DNA of 9,330 nucleotides. Source: Eubacterium sp. (GTDB lineage Bacteria > Bacillota_A > Clostridia > Peptostreptococcales > Anaerovoracaceae). A program made the translations under genes and the position numbers. The notes under the pieces were generated by a model that was given only the letters and a program-made list of their open reading frames with translations, had not been told where the DNA came from and made no database searches. The DNA lies in contig JAETSS010000032.1 of NCBI GenBank assembly GCA_021769545.1, positions 1 to 9,330 of the forward strand, given 5' to 3'. Positions 6,706 through 9,330 of this stretch are shown here, one piece after another. Positions within the stretch are counted from its first letter, which is position 1; every line of letters starts with the position of its first letter.

Positions 6706-6849
6706 TAGATTGATGAAGGTACGAAAGTTTGCGTAAAATGCATGTGCCGGGTCCCCTGTTCGAATCCATCAAAGCATGAGGAACCGTACGGCATAACGAA
6801 CAAATTGGATTTTTGTTGAAATTTTATGCAGATTATGAGAAAAATATAG
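6706..6849. other. Noncoding stretch between the hairpin array and the groES promoter
   Basis: I see no gene. TTGATG (6710-6715) can pair with CATCAA (6767-6772), enclosing a smaller TGCGT-AAA-ATGCA hairpin. A GTTCGAATCC string at 6758-6767 looks like a tRNA T-loop, but no T stem, acceptor stem or cloverleaf forms around it. The last 60 bases are AT-rich and lead into the chaperonin promoter. Confidence 0.4.
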
Positions 6850-6878
6850 TTGACAAATGAAGTGAATAGCTGTAAATT
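6850..6878 (+). promoter_or_regulatory. Sigma-A-type promoter of groES-groEL
   Basis: A perfect -35 box TTGACA (6850-6855) is separated by 17 bases from TAAATT (6873-6878), a good -10 box. The predicted start, near 6885, falls inside the left arm of CIRCE, so a bound HrcA repressor would block the promoter. This arrangement is usual for HrcA-controlled operons of Bacillota. Confidence 0.82.
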
Positions 6879-6882
6879 ATAT

Positions 6883-6909
6883 TTAGCACTCATAAATAAC
6901 GAGTGCTAA
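6883..6909 (+). promoter_or_regulatory. CIRCE operator (HrcA binding site)
   Basis: TTAGCACTC-N9-GAGTGCTAA matches the CIRCE consensus exactly, with both 9-base arms perfect. HrcA binds this element and represses chaperone genes; heat or misfolded protein relieves repression through GroE titration. It sits between the -10 box and groES. The hrcA gene itself is not in the window. Confidence 0.97.
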
Positions 6910-8906
<1,997 letters not shown>

Positions 8907-8944
8907 TTCGAATTTGATTCCGCAAATAATATAGATAAAAACAT

Positions 8945-8987
8945 GCTGCAGCATTGGGAAATCGTTCCCTGATGCTGCAGCTTTTTT
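8945..8987 (+). terminator. Strong intrinsic terminator of groES-groEL
   Basis: GCTGCAGCAT (8945-8954) pairs perfectly with ATGCTGCAGC (8972-8981). A T-G pair and a one-base bulge follow, then GGGAA (8956-8960) with TTCCC (8965-8969) around the tetraloop ATCG. Six T residues (8982-8987) follow at once. This is a classic Rho-independent terminator 38 bases after the groEL stop codon. Confidence 0.95.
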
Positions 8988-9029
8988 CGTTGGGAAGATG
9001 CCGAGAGCTCCTAACTATCGCAATCACAT

Positions 9030-9069
9030 AAAAAATGCAGTTTACGATATAAATCGATGTAAACTGCAT
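9030..9069 (-). terminator. Intrinsic terminator of the minus-strand QueG-like paralog
   Basis: ATGCAGTTTAC (9035-9045) and GTAAACTGCAT (9059-9069) form a perfect 11-base stem. Read on the minus strand, the stem is followed by TTTTTT (complement of 9030-9035), so it best terminates transcription arriving from the gene at 9142-9330. On the plus strand the following TTGATTTTC is a poorer tail, though some two-way action is possible. Confidence 0.8.
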
Positions 9070-9084
9070 TGATTTTCTCTTGAA

Positions 9085-9123
9085 ACTATCTTAAAACGTA
9101 CTTTTTCATCGTTTTACGATAGT
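9085..9123. other. Imperfect palindrome between the convergent groEL and QueG-like genes
   Basis: ACTATC-T-TAAAACG (9085-9098) pairs with CGTTTTA-C-GATAGT (9110-9123), giving 13 pairs with one T-C mismatch and an 11-base loop. A further small GTGTC/GACAC hairpin (9122-9137) overlaps its end. It is AT-rich with no clear T tail. It may be an extra 3' hairpin of the minus-strand transcript. Confidence 0.5.
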
Positions 9124-9141
9124 GTCGAGTCGGACACACAC

Positions 9142-9330
9142 CTATTTGAACGTGAAGCACTTTCCGCATACATCAGGCGACGGTATGTATTCATCTATTG
9201 TTTTACAGAATGCCTGGCATTTAGCTCTGTCGATGCCGCTTTCGGAGATAGCGCCGCAAGGGCATGATTTTATCATCTCATCGGAACATGAAACGTTTTG
9301 AGCGCCTTCATAGCAGTAAGCGGTCAGTAT
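9142..9330 (-). CDS. Second QueG-like iron-sulfur protein, C-terminal part (runs off the window)
   Basis: On the minus strand the last 62 codons and a TAG stop of a gene are visible; the rest lies past the right edge. The peptide is 57 of 62 residues identical to the C terminus of the protein at 5458-6237 by my count. All eight cysteines are kept, including SCPCGAI and CGKCFTFK. Differences are clustered: ILTA for IMAV near the start of the fragment, and ES for AN after CGAIS. DNA identity is about 93 per cent, with few silent changes, so duplication or gene conversion was recent. It converges on groEL and has its own terminator at 9030-9069. The function is as uncertain as for its twin, probably an iron-sulfur redox protein. 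Confidence 0.85.
   Translation of the reverse strand: MLTAYCYEGAQNVSCSDEMIKSCPCGAISESGIDRAKCQAFCKTIDEYIPSPDVCGKCFTFK

Noticed and set aside
6708..6775. A tRNA gene
   Set aside because: The TTCGAAT loop is present, but its flanks CCCTG and CCATC do not pair, and no acceptor, D or anticodon stems form in the right places.
6512..6893. Two short minus-strand open frames over the array and groES promoter
   Set aside because: They overlap the hairpins, have no ribosome binding site worth noting, and encode no recognisable protein.

Overview
The window looks like chromosomal DNA of an anaerobic Gram-positive bacterium of the Clostridia (Bacillota). The signs are strong AGGAGG-type ribosome binding sites, a textbook CIRCE operator before groES-groEL, frequent ATA (Ile) and AGA/AGG (Arg) codons, an iron-dependent alcohol dehydrogenase and a QueG-like iron-sulfur protein. 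I cannot name a genus from the sequence alone.

Layout. Bases 1-3749 hold a tightly packed plus-strand operon: the 3' part of a class II aldolase/adducin-type gene, a small GtrA-like membrane protein, a class III PLP aminotransferase of the glutamate-1-semialdehyde-aminomutase type, and a group III iron alcohol dehydrogenase. The first three genes are separated by 4 bases or overlap. This suggests one pathway combining aldol chemistry, transamination and aldehyde/alcohol redox, but its substrate is not readable here. Bases 3780-5364 hold a LysR-type regulator and a LysE/RhtB exporter, with three palindromes between them, most simply read as an amino-acid export module. Bases 5458-6237 encode a 259-residue QueG-like protein with eight C-terminal cysteines. 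Bases 6976-8906 are groES-groEL, with a sigma-A-type promoter, a perfect CIRCE operator and a strong terminator. At the right edge, on the minus strand, lies the 3' end of a near-identical paralog of the QueG-like gene, so two inverted copies flank the chaperonin operon.

The most unusual element lies between the first QueG-like gene and groES (6391-6705). It is three tandem 105-base repeats, each carrying two different hairpins (A then B), giving six hairpins spaced alternately 53 and 52 bases apart. The outer stem (TTCACCGG / CCGGTGAA) is kept in all units, partly through G-U wobbles, while the inner sequences vary but several still pair. There is no ORF of note in it. It looks like a structured RNA or a phased protein-binding array. 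I do not recognise it as a known RNA family, and it is the best candidate here for something undescribed.
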